From assembly GCA_016936335.1 (NCBI GenBank), contig JAFGXZ010000008.1, positions 1-6,439 of the forward strand: 6,439 nt of DNA, written 5' to 3'. The notes beneath the pieces are model-generated. The model made no database searches and had not been told where the DNA came from. It saw only the letters and a program-made list of their open reading frames with translations. Shown here piece after piece: positions 1 to 5,855 of this stretch (positions within the stretch are counted from its first letter, which is position 1; each line of letters starts with the position of its first letter). The position numbers and the translations under genes are program-made. Origin of the DNA: Fidelibacterota bacterium (GTDB lineage Bacteria; Fidelibacterota; UBA2242).

Positions 1-968
1 AACCGAAGAAAAATCCCTTTAATATGACTGTTATTCATTCCCAATGTTTGGAGCATCCCGATTTCACGAATTTTTTCCATAACCAGCATTACCAGTGAAC
101 TAGACAAATTAAATATGGCAATCAGGATAATAAAACTCAGCGCCAGAAAACTACCGTATTTTTCAAGTTTCATCGCACCGAACAGATCCCGGTGTAAATC
201 TTCCCAGCTGGAAATAACCGTATCCCGTTTGAGATTTTTCATTAGCCGTTCTTTTATCTCGGGGATGTTTTTATAATTTTCAAAACGGATATCAATGCCT
301 GAGTATTGCAGTGGCATTTTAAAGATTTTCTGGGTCTCGCTAATTTCAACAAATGCCAGGTTTTCGTCATAATCAAATAAATCCAGACGAAATACGCCGC
401 TTAATACGAAACGTCCCACAAAAGGGATGCTGTAGGTACTTTTTATATCAAGCGGATTGATGACATTTATCGTGTCGCCCAGAAATAAACCCAATTTGTC
501 TGCCAGTCGATATCCCAGCACGATACCGGGTAAATCTGCAGTGGGAACAGAAAAAGTGTTATTACCGCGAATAATGGCGGACTTTCGTAATATTTTTGTC
601 ATGAAAACCGTTGAATCGATTCCTTTTAAGCGGACAATGGCATCGGAACCGATGTTGGACAGTACTGATTTCTTCAGGATATACGGATAAATGATATCAA
701 TATTTTCTCCCTTTAGTAAATTATTCAATTCTGGTAATAGTTTGCTGTCAATCTCAAGCCCGGAAATTCGCAGATGAGATTCCAGATCAATGACTCGGGC
801 TGTAATTTCCGATTCAAAACCATTCAGAATACTCAATGTAATTAGTAATGCAAATGCTCCGAGCGCGATCCCGAAAATTGAAACATAGGAGGTGAAGGAT
901 ATTAAACCAGTCTGCTTTTTGGAGCGGAAATAGCGATAGGAGATCCAGTTCAGCAGACGACTATTCAT
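1..968 (-). CDS. LolC/LolE-family lipoprotein-releasing permease, second of a tandem pair (C-terminus beyond left edge)
   Basis: The frame is open from an ATG at 968-966 to the window edge, giving 322 residues without a stop. It begins MNSRLLNWISYRYF. Residues 21-51 form the first membrane helix, ending in the LLITLSILNGFE signature shared with the gene just upstream. Residues about 53-265 form the MacB-like periplasmic domain. A second helix spans about 272-297 and is followed by the cytoplasmic coupling motif EKIREIGMLQTLGM (298-311). LolC/E proteins are usually about 400 residues, so roughly 80 residues and two helices should lie outside. Known role of the family: with the ATPase LolD, LolC and LolE extract lipoproteins from the inner membrane and hand them to the chaperone LolA. 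The start overlaps the end of the upstream gene by 8 bases, and an AGAGG at 982-978 inside that gene is a plausible ribosome site. I cannot say whether this is LolC or LolE. A related FtsX/MacB-type permease is the alternative. Confidence 0.88.
   Translation of the reverse strand, partial: MNSRLLNWISYRYFRSKKQTGLISFTSYVSIFGIALGAFALLITLSILNGFESEITARVIDLESHLRISGLEIDSKLLPELNNLLKGENIDIIYPYILKKSVLSNIGSDAIVRLKGIDSTVFMTKILRKSAIIRGNNTFSVPTADLPGIVLGYRLADKLGLFLGDTINVINPLDIKSTYSIPFVGRFVLSGVFRLDLFDYDENLAFVEISETQKIFKMPLQYSGIDIRFENYKNIPEIKERLMKNLKRDTVISSWEDLHRDLFGAMKLEKYGSFLALSFIILIAIFNLSSSLVMLVMEKIREIGMLQTLGMNNSHIKGIFLR
961..968 (-). other. 8-base overlap of the two permease genes (stop/start coupling)
   Basis: The coding strand reads ATGAATAG here: the ATG starts the second permease and the TAG ends the first. 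Both proteins have full family-like ends at this junction, so it is a genuine overlap and not a frameshift within one gene. Such overlaps usually couple translation, which would help keep two partner subunits at matched levels. Confidence 0.85.
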
Positions 969-2181
969 ATCGGATAGCCTCTGTTGGTGATAATCCCATG
1001 GCTTTCCGTGATGGGTAGATCGTTGCCAGAATTGAAAACAGAACGGCAAAAAAACCAACAATCAGGAAATACAACACTTTCGGCTCAATGGGCAGTTGAC
1101 TCATAAAGTAGACATCTTCCGGCAGTGCGATAATATTGAACCTGTTTTGCACCAAAGTTAGTAAAATGGCGATTGTATAACCCAGAATCGTTCCACCAAT
1201 TCCAATAATAGTACCTTCGATTAAAAATATTCGGCCGGTTTGTTTGCGGCTGATGCCCATGCTTTTAAGTACGCCAATATCTTTGGTTTTTTCTATAACA
1301 ATCATCATGAGTGAACTGACAATATTAAAAATGGCGACAGCTGCAATGAGTCCGAAAACAATGATAATCGGGAACCGCTGAACGCGCAGCCATTCGAAGA
1401 GATTCGCATGCAAATCCTGCCAGCTCATGGCATGATAAGGGTAGCCGATTTCAGAATTTATCTGTTCGGTAACTTTTGCGGCGTTATGTGGATTATCAAG
1501 AATCATCTGAAATCCGGAAAATTGAGTGCCAAGATTCATTATCTTTTGTGCGGCTGATAGGCTGGTATATACGAAAATATCGTCGTAATCTGAAATTCCC
1601 GATTCGTAAATACCGGTAATCGTAAACGTTCCGACTCTGGGACGACTGGAGGATTTTGATGTTGATTGCAGGACGAACAAGTAGACCTGATCGCCCAGTT
1701 TTGTTCCCAGATTTTCGGATAATTTTCTGCCGATAATAATTCCGTCTTTCTCCTTTTCGGTCTGAAACGAAAGATCACCCTCTTTTAAAAATCGCTGGAT
1801 ATCAAGGGTTTTTTTAAGATCTTCTTCTGCTAAACCTTCCAGAATAACACCGTCTGTTTCCGCCTTATGGCGAATCATCACTGTGCTGTGAACATAGGGC
1901 ACTATATCCTGAATTTCCGGAATTGCGGACAGTTGATCCGCAATTTCTTCGGATGATTTAAACGTTTGACCATTGAACAGTCTAAGCCTGATATGGGCAT
2001 CAAAACCAATCAGTTTTTCTTTGATGACATTTTCAAAGCCATTCAGAATGGAAAGTGTAATAATCAATGCTGCAACCCCGACAGCCAGTCCGATAGTAGA
2101 AATAATGCTGATAAAAGATATATAACCGATTTTATGGCGGTTAAACAGATGGCGTTTGGCAATGAAAACCGGTAAAGACAT
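961..2181 (-). CDS. LolC/LolE-family lipoprotein-releasing permease, first of a tandem pair
   Basis: This complete 406-residue protein matches the usual LolC/E length of about 400. The layout is a first membrane helix at about 18-48 ending LSILNGFE, a periplasmic MacB-like domain at about 50-265, and three C-terminal helices at about 270-296, 318-344 and 368-389. The cytoplasmic coupling segment EKTKDIGVLKSMGIS (297-311) and the terminal YPSRKAMGLSPTEAIRYE (389-406) are typical of the LolC/E family. The periplasmic IYESGISDYDD stretch (191-201) is also typical. Expected role: half of the inner-membrane complex that releases outer-membrane lipoproteins to LolA, powered by LolD. It starts 14 bases after lysS and has no clear Shine-Dalgarno sequence, so initiation may depend on coupling to lysS translation. 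The start is supported by alignment of MSLPVFIAKRHL with the usual LolC/E N-terminus. The paralogue downstream suggests a heterodimer, by inference. LolC versus LolE is undecided. Confidence 0.92.
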   Translation of the reverse strand: MSLPVFIAKRHLFNRHKIGYISFISIISTIGLAVGVAALIITLSILNGFENVIKEKLIGFDAHIRLRLFNGQTFKSSEEIADQLSAIPEIQDIVPYVHSTVMIRHKAETDGVILEGLAEEDLKKTLDIQRFLKEGDLSFQTEKEKDGIIIGRKLSENLGTKLGDQVYLFVLQSTSKSSSRPRVGTFTITGIYESGISDYDDIFVYTSLSAAQKIMNLGTQFSGFQMILDNPHNAAKVTEQINSEIGYPYHAMSWQDLHANLFEWLRVQRFPIIIVFGLIAAVAIFNIVSSLMMIVIEKTKDIGVLKSMGISRKQTGRIFLIEGTIIGIGGTILGYTIAILLTLVQNRFNIIALPEDVYFMSQLPIEPKVLYFLIVGFFAVLFSILATIYPSRKAMGLSPTEAIRYE

Positions 2182-2195
2182 ATCTATGTGTATTT

Positions 2196-3695
2196 CTAGG
2201 ATCGGAGTTGGGGAAACAAGATGACATCTTTGATATATCGCTGATTAGTAAACAGCATTACCAGCCGATCAATACCGATGCCGACACCACCAGTCGGTGG
2301 CATGCCGTATTCCATAGCCATTACAAAATCCTCATCCATGGTCTGGGCTTCTTCATCACCGGCCTCACGCAGATGGTTCTGACTTTCCAGGCGCTCCCGT
2401 TGATCGAAGGGATCATTTAATTCACTGAAGGCATTGGCAAATTCCTGCCCGGCGATGTACAGTTCAAATCGTTCAACAATGTCCTCTTTACCGTCTCGGC
2501 TGGTTTTAGCCAGAGGTGAAATGGCTTTCGGGTAATCAGTCACAAAGATTGGCTGAATCAGTTTGCCTTCAACATAATGGTCAAACAGCAATTCGATCAG
2601 TTTTCCGTAACCCACGGATTTATCGACTTCAAAGCCCCTTTCAATGCAAAGTTCACGCAGTTGTTCTTCGGGCATTCCATAAATGTCAGTGCCAACATAT
2701 TCTTTCAGGAGATCGAACATTGATCGTCGTTGAAAGGGCTGTGTGAAATCAATGGTAAATTCAGCAAACGCAAATGATGATTTTCCAATATTTTCAGCCA
2801 TCATTTTAAAAATCGCTTCGACTTCATCCATTAAAAAATTGTAGTCTACATACTGCTGGTAATATTCCAGGGCGGTGAATTCGGGATTGTGATTACGATC
2901 GATACCCTCATTGCGAAAGTTCTTGGCAATTTCGTACACTTTTTCAAAACCACCGATAATCAGGCGTTTCAGGTACAATTCATCGGCGATCCGGAGGAAA
3001 AAATCCTGGTTTAATGCATTGTAAAATGTTTTGAAAGGACGGGCGGATGCACCACCGTAAATCGGTTGCAGGGTAGGGGTTTCCACTTCAACAAACCCCC
3101 GCTCATTCAGAAAATCACGGCACCACTGAATGATCTTGCTACGCATGATGAATATATCTTTGACCTCGGGATTTACGATCAGATCCAGGTACCGCTGACG
3201 ATAGCGCTGTTCCTTGTTGTTAAAAGCATCAAAAACTTCACCGTCTTTTTCTTTTACAACAGGAATAGGACGGACGTTTTTTGACAACAAATGCAATTCA
3301 TCGGCAAAGATGGTGATCTCACCGGTGCGGGTCTTTGTGACCGTTCCAACAGCTCCGATAATATCACCGATATCCAACAGCTTAAAAAGTTCATAATTGT
3401 CATTGCCGATTTTATTTTCCTGAAAATAAATCTGAAGTTTGGTTTTTTGATCCTGAATATGGCAAAAACTGGCTTTTCCCATCCTGCGGATTGTCATGAG
3501 TCGGCCGGCAATACGAACGGTGACGGTTTCTTTTAACTCTTCATAATGGTCAATTATTTCATTGCAGGAGTGGGATTTTGAAAATTCGTAGGCAAAAGGT
3601 TCTATGCCCAAATCGCGGATTTTCTGCACCTTTTCTTTTCGAATGGCCAGTATTTCGGCGAGTGATTTTCCAATATGCTGTTCTTCGTTACTCAA
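2196..3695 (-). CDS. lysS: Lysyl-tRNA synthetase, class II
   Basis: The 499-residue protein is close to the usual bacterial LysRS length of about 505. It charges tRNA-Lys with lysine in the cytoplasm, using ATP. An N-terminal helix is followed by an OB-fold anticodon-binding domain at about 55-140 (VTVRIAGRLMTIRRMGKASF, 58-77). The class II catalytic core covers about 175-499. Motif 1 lies at about 195-211 (ERGFVEVETPTLQP), motif 2 at 259-277 (NFRNEGIDRNHNPEFTALE), and motif 3 at 469-483 (GGVGIGIDRLVMLFT). The lysine-pocket stretch GQEFANAFSELND (416-428) is also present. The start is a TTG at 3695-3693, chosen because an AGGAG sits 10 bases upstream and the protein aligns from there. The gene begins 13 bases after the prfB stop. 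No lysine riboswitch or T-box could fit in that gap, so expression probably depends on read-through from upstream. Confidence 0.97.
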   Translation of the reverse strand: MSNEEQHIGKSLAEILAIRKEKVQKIRDLGIEPFAYEFSKSHSCNEIIDHYEELKETVTVRIAGRLMTIRRMGKASFCHIQDQKTKLQIYFQENKIGNDNYELFKLLDIGDIIGAVGTVTKTRTGEITIFADELHLLSKNVRPIPVVKEKDGEVFDAFNNKEQRYRQRYLDLIVNPEVKDIFIMRSKIIQWCRDFLNERGFVEVETPTLQPIYGGASARPFKTFYNALNQDFFLRIADELYLKRLIIGGFEKVYEIAKNFRNEGIDRNHNPEFTALEYYQQYVDYNFLMDEVEAIFKMMAENIGKSSFAFAEFTIDFTQPFQRRSMFDLLKEYVGTDIYGMPEEQLRELCIERGFEVDKSVGYGKLIELLFDHYVEGKLIQPIFVTDYPKAISPLAKTSRDGKEDIVERFELYIAGQEFANAFSELNDPFDQRERLESQNHLREAGDEEAQTMDEDFVMAMEYGMPPTGGVGIGIDRLVMLFTNQRYIKDVILFPQLRS

Positions 3696-3705
3696 CGGTT
3701 TTTAA

Positions 3706-3710
3706 CTCCT
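3706..3710 (-). promoter_or_regulatory. Shine-Dalgarno sequence for lysS
   Basis: AGGAG on the coding strand lies 10 bases before the TTG start of lysS. Its first two bases are the last two of the prfB TAG stop codon, so terminating ribosomes on prfB occupy the lysS ribosome site. This supports the TTG start and suggests coupled translation. Confidence 0.7.
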
Positions 3711-4807
3711 ATTTTATGTTCCAGAGCAGGTATTGACGTAAGAATTCATCAATGTCCCCGTCCATCACAGCCTGAATGTTGGTGTTTTCATGTTTGGTAC
3801 GATGATCTTTGACCATTGTATACGGTTGAAATACATAAGACCGGATCTGGTTGCCCCAGGAAATATCCTTTTTATTTTTCTCGATCTCCGATTTCTCTTT
3901 AGCCTGTTCTTCTTTTTTTAATTGATACAATCGAGCTCGTAAAATCTTCATCGCCGAGGCTTTATTTTTAAATTGTGAACGCTCATTCTGACATTGGACC
4001 ACAATCCCGCTTGGAATATGAGTGATGCGAATTGCTGAATCGGTTTTATTGACATGCTGACCGCCGGCGCCGCTGGCCCGATAGGTGTCAATCCGAAGAT
4101 CGTCCGGGTTGATATCGACTTCGATATCTTCCTCGACTTCAGGATAAACAAAGACGGAAGCGAAGGAAGTATGTCGCCGGTGATTGGCATCAAAAGGTGA
4201 AATCCGAACAAGTCGGTGAATCCCGGCTTCGGACTTGAGATAGCCGTAAGCAAAGACGCCCTTTACTTCAATGGAGACATCCTTTATACCTGCCTCATCA
4301 CCATTGATCAGGTCTATGATTTTGGATTCCATTCCGGAACGCTCCATCCAGCGCAGGTACATCCGCATCAGCATTTCCGCCCAATCCTGGGATTCGGTTC
4401 CACCGGCACCGGGATGAATTGTCATAATAGCGTTTTTGGGGTCATCTTCCGAACTGAGCATGGCCTGTAATTCGATTTTATCCAATTTATTATTCAAATC
4501 ATGGATCATTGTTTCGATTTCCGGTAACATTGATTCATCATTCTCAATGTCCAGAAGTTCAACGAGTTCCTTCACATCCGAATAGGTTTTATAAACATTT
4601 TTGAACTGGTTCAGGACTGTTTCGAGCAGGTTAATCTGCTGCAGGATTGTCTGAGCATCTTCCCGGTTATTCCAAAAGTTACTGGCGGCGGTTTTTTTTT
4701 GAAGCTCATCTAACTGACGCTGTTTGTTGTCAACGTCAAAGATACCTCCGAAGTTCGTTCAGGCGGGGATCCAGTATATTTAGTTCTGATTGCAGATCGT
4801 TTAACAT
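3709..4807 (-). CDS. prfB: Peptide chain release factor 2 (RF2), expressed through a programmed +1 frameshift
   Basis: RF2 ends translation at UGA and UAA by hydrolysing peptidyl-tRNA. The gene starts at an ATG at 4807-4805 and reads 23 codons (MLNDLQSELNILDPRLNELR, then RYL) to an in-frame TGA at 4738-4736. A +1 shift on CTT then continues as DVDNKQRQLDELQ to the TAG at 3709. One base is skipped, and the joined product has 365 residues, the same length as E. coli RF2. The stop-recognition tripeptide SPF is at 203-205 (RISPFDANHRRHTSF) and the catalytic GGQ at 248-250 (YRASGAGGQHVNKTDS). Four residues before the GGQ is Ala, the common state, unlike the Thr of E. coli K-12. An automatic caller would start at the GTG at 4575, losing 77 residues of domain 1. 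No good Shine-Dalgarno precedes the ATG, which lies 14 bases after the regulator gene, so coupling is likely. The prfB-lysS pairing is seen in many bacteria. Confidence 0.96.
4736..4750 (-). promoter_or_regulatory. Programmed +1 ribosomal frameshift site of prfB
   Basis: The coding strand reads CGG AGG TAT CTT TGA, followed by C. All known RF2 recoding elements are present: an internal Shine-Dalgarno-like GGAGG (4749-4745) three bases before the CTT slip codon (4741-4739), the in-frame UGA (4738-4736), and a C after it that weakens termination. When RF2 is scarce the ribosome pauses at UGA and slips from CUU to UUU, entering the frame of GAC. This is the established autoregulation of RF2. The reading frames on both sides fit it exactly. 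Confidence 0.96.
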
Positions 4808-4821
4808 AGTAGAATTGATTC

Positions 4822-5289
4822 TTATTTTTTAACGATTTGGTTTGATGGTTTTAATGGGGAAAATTCCTTGTAGCTGGATAATACGATATACGTTCTGGTC
4901 TGTAAAACACCCGGCCATGACTGAATTTCCGATAACAGTTTTTCAAGTGTGGAAGTATTATCGGTCTGGATTTTAAGCAGATGTGAACCTTCGCCGGTAA
5001 TGGAATGACATTCAATAACATCATTCTCTTCACGGGTATGCCGGATGAATTCATCATAATTTTTAGAAGGGGATGTTATCACAAAAACAAAAGCGGTAAC
5101 ATCTTTTCCGATGGCAGAATGGTTGACTTTGGCGTGGTAACCGTCAATAATTCCTTTTTTCTCCAATTTACGCATGCGTTCACTGACCGCCGGGATGGTA
5201 AGTCCGACTTTTTCAGCAATACGGTTCCGCTGTATTCTTCCATCTTTTTGCAGGATATCCAGAATTTGTACATCAATCGAGTCTATCAT
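4822..5289 (-). CDS. Lrp/AsnC-family transcriptional regulator
   Basis: The 155-residue protein has the standard Lrp/AsnC size and layout. An N-terminal winged helix-turn-helix covers residues 2-55, opening IDSIDVQILDILQKDGR, with the DNA-reading helices at about 21-42 (RNRIAEKVGLTIPAVSERMRKL) and GIIDGYHAKVN behind. A RAM ligand-binding and oligomerisation domain covers about 63-140 (VIECHSITGEGSHLLKI at 91-107, WPGVLQTRTYIVLSSYKE at 125-142). Family members bind DNA as dimers to octamers or more and respond to amino acids, often repressing their own gene. Here the usual G-x-x-D-[YF]-L-L motif of the RAM domain reads GEGSHLL (99-105), with Ser in place of Asp, so the effector may differ or be absent (inference). 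An AAGGAG at 5305-5300 lies 10 bases before the ATG. A 13-base palindrome lies further upstream. The target genes and ligand cannot be read from sequence. prfB follows after 14 bases. Confidence 0.95.
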   Translation of the reverse strand: MIDSIDVQILDILQKDGRIQRNRIAEKVGLTIPAVSERMRKLEKKGIIDGYHAKVNHSAIGKDVTAFVFVITSPSKNYDEFIRHTREENDVIECHSITGEGSHLLKIQTDNTSTLEKLLSEIQSWPGVLQTRTYIVLSSYKEFSPLKPSNQIVKK

Positions 5290-5299
5290 ATTTCTTTTA

Positions 5300-5305
5300 C
5301 TCCTT
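5300..5305 (-). promoter_or_regulatory. Shine-Dalgarno sequence for the Lrp/AsnC gene
   Basis: AAGGAG on the coding strand lies 10 bases before the ATG at 5289. It fixes the regulator start, with no competing in-frame start nearby. Confidence 0.65.
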
Positions 5306-5316
5306 TATTGAAATAA

Positions 5317-5329
5317 TTCATATTATGAA
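5317..5329. promoter_or_regulatory. Palindrome TTCATA-T-TATGAA, possible autoregulatory operator
   Basis: Two perfect 6-base arms flank one central base in the 42-base gap between the SLBB gene and the regulator gene. The symmetry stops at the next base on each side. AT-rich imperfect palindromes of about 13-15 bases are typical Lrp/AsnC targets, and these regulators often control their own gene. I could not identify a convincing -35/-10 pair beside it, although CATAAT on the coding strand (5326-5321) resembles a -10 box. A chance palindrome in AT-rich DNA is quite possible. Confidence 0.3.
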
Positions 5330-5331
5330 AA

Positions 5332-5844
5332 TTATCTGTTTCGATAGTATTCTATTAGAGCCCATGCCGATACTAGGGCGATAAGCTGTTGTGTCCAGGA
5401 GAGTGAAATCCGAATGTACTGAGATGGCTTCATCGGAACAATGATGGTGTCATTGGGTTTTATTTCGGGAATGAGGGTGTGGTCTCCCGTATCTAAAAAT
5501 TCTCTGACATTAACTTTAGATACAGGACTTTGTCGATCCTGTTTTGATCCATGGATAATTTTAATTTTTGAAAGTTGGGCAGTGTCTTTGGGTCCGCCGG
5601 CAGATGAGATCAGCTGGACCAGGTCAGTACCGATTGGAATATCATAAAGTCCCGGTTTCTGGACTTCGCCCCAGACTTTGACCGTCATCAACAGAGCATC
5701 ACTGGACGATGATAAAATATACCGTGAAGCCGATGGCCGATCGGAAAATCGTCCATTGGTGGACGTCTGAGTACGCACAGACTCCTGAGCAAAGCATATC
5801 CCGATACCTGATAGTATAAATAAGATTATATAGAAACGTCTCAT
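5332..5844 (-). CDS. Exported SLBB-domain protein (polysaccharide-export-like), small stand-alone form
   Basis: The 170-residue protein starts with a signal peptide (MRRFYIILFILSGIGICFA, likely cut after Ala19). There is no proper lipobox, since Ile precedes the Cys. A Ser/Thr-rich linker of about 20-50 leads to one SLBB domain at about 53-138. It shows VKVWGEVQKPGLYDIP, LVQLISSAGGPKDTAQLSKIKII and the closing IKPNDTIIVP. SLBB domains of this style occur in Wza-type outer-membrane polysaccharide exporters and bind glycans or proteins. The N-terminal Poly_export domain of Wza is missing, so this is not a full exporter. A hydrophobic segment at about 144-166 ends in the basic RNR tail and could anchor the protein in a membrane. 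The ATG at 5844 has an AAGGAG 5 bases upstream, and the gene follows the FN3 gene by 11 bases. A role in envelope polysaccharide handling is inference. No glycosyltransferase or Wzc-like gene is visible. Confidence 0.85.
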   Translation of the reverse strand: MRRFYIILFILSGIGICFAQESVRTQTSTNGRFSDRPSASRYILSSSSDALLMTVKVWGEVQKPGLYDIPIGTDLVQLISSAGGPKDTAQLSKIKIIHGSKQDRQSPVSKVNVREFLDTGDHTLIPEIKPNDTIIVPMKPSQYIRISLSWTQQLIALVSAWALIEYYRNR

Positions 5845-5849
5845 GAGTT

Positions 5850-5855
5850 CTCCTT
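5850..5855 (-). promoter_or_regulatory. Shine-Dalgarno sequence for the SLBB gene
   Basis: AAGGAG on the coding strand lies 5 bases before the ATG at 5844 and directly follows the TAA stop (5858-5856) of the FN3 gene. The placement supports both the start choice and coupled translation of the two genes. Confidence 0.7.

Noticed and set aside
457..690. Plus-strand ORF opposite the second permease, and similar plus-strand ORFs elsewhere (e.g. 5005-5316, 6147-6350)
   Set aside because: Each lies antisense to a gene with clear family motifs, and none shows a domain of its own.
961..968. Possible frameshift splitting one long permease
   Set aside because: Both products have complete family-like N-termini, and the first has a typical LolC/E C-terminus, so these are two genes.
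3696..3708. Lysine riboswitch or T-box ahead of lysS
   Set aside because: The gap is only 13 bases, far too short, and the upstream sequence is RF2 coding sequence.
3948..4253. Minus-strand ORF of 101 residues inside prfB
   Set aside because: It is an out-of-frame shadow of the strongly conserved RF2 sequence, with no ribosome site or recognisable domain.
3709..4575. A 288-residue RF2 starting at the GTG at 4575
   Set aside because: It lacks the N-terminal part of domain 1. The upstream sequence continues in frame to a textbook frameshift site and an ATG, giving the full 365 residues.
4821..4832. T-run on the plus strand (cttattttttaa) as a terminator
   Set aside because: No stem precedes it, and it would only serve plus-strand transcription, where no gene ends.
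5785..5844. SLBB protein as a lipoprotein (Cys in the signal region)
   Set aside because: The residue before the Cys is Ile, which does not fit the lipobox. Cleavage at FA-Q by signal peptidase I is more likely.
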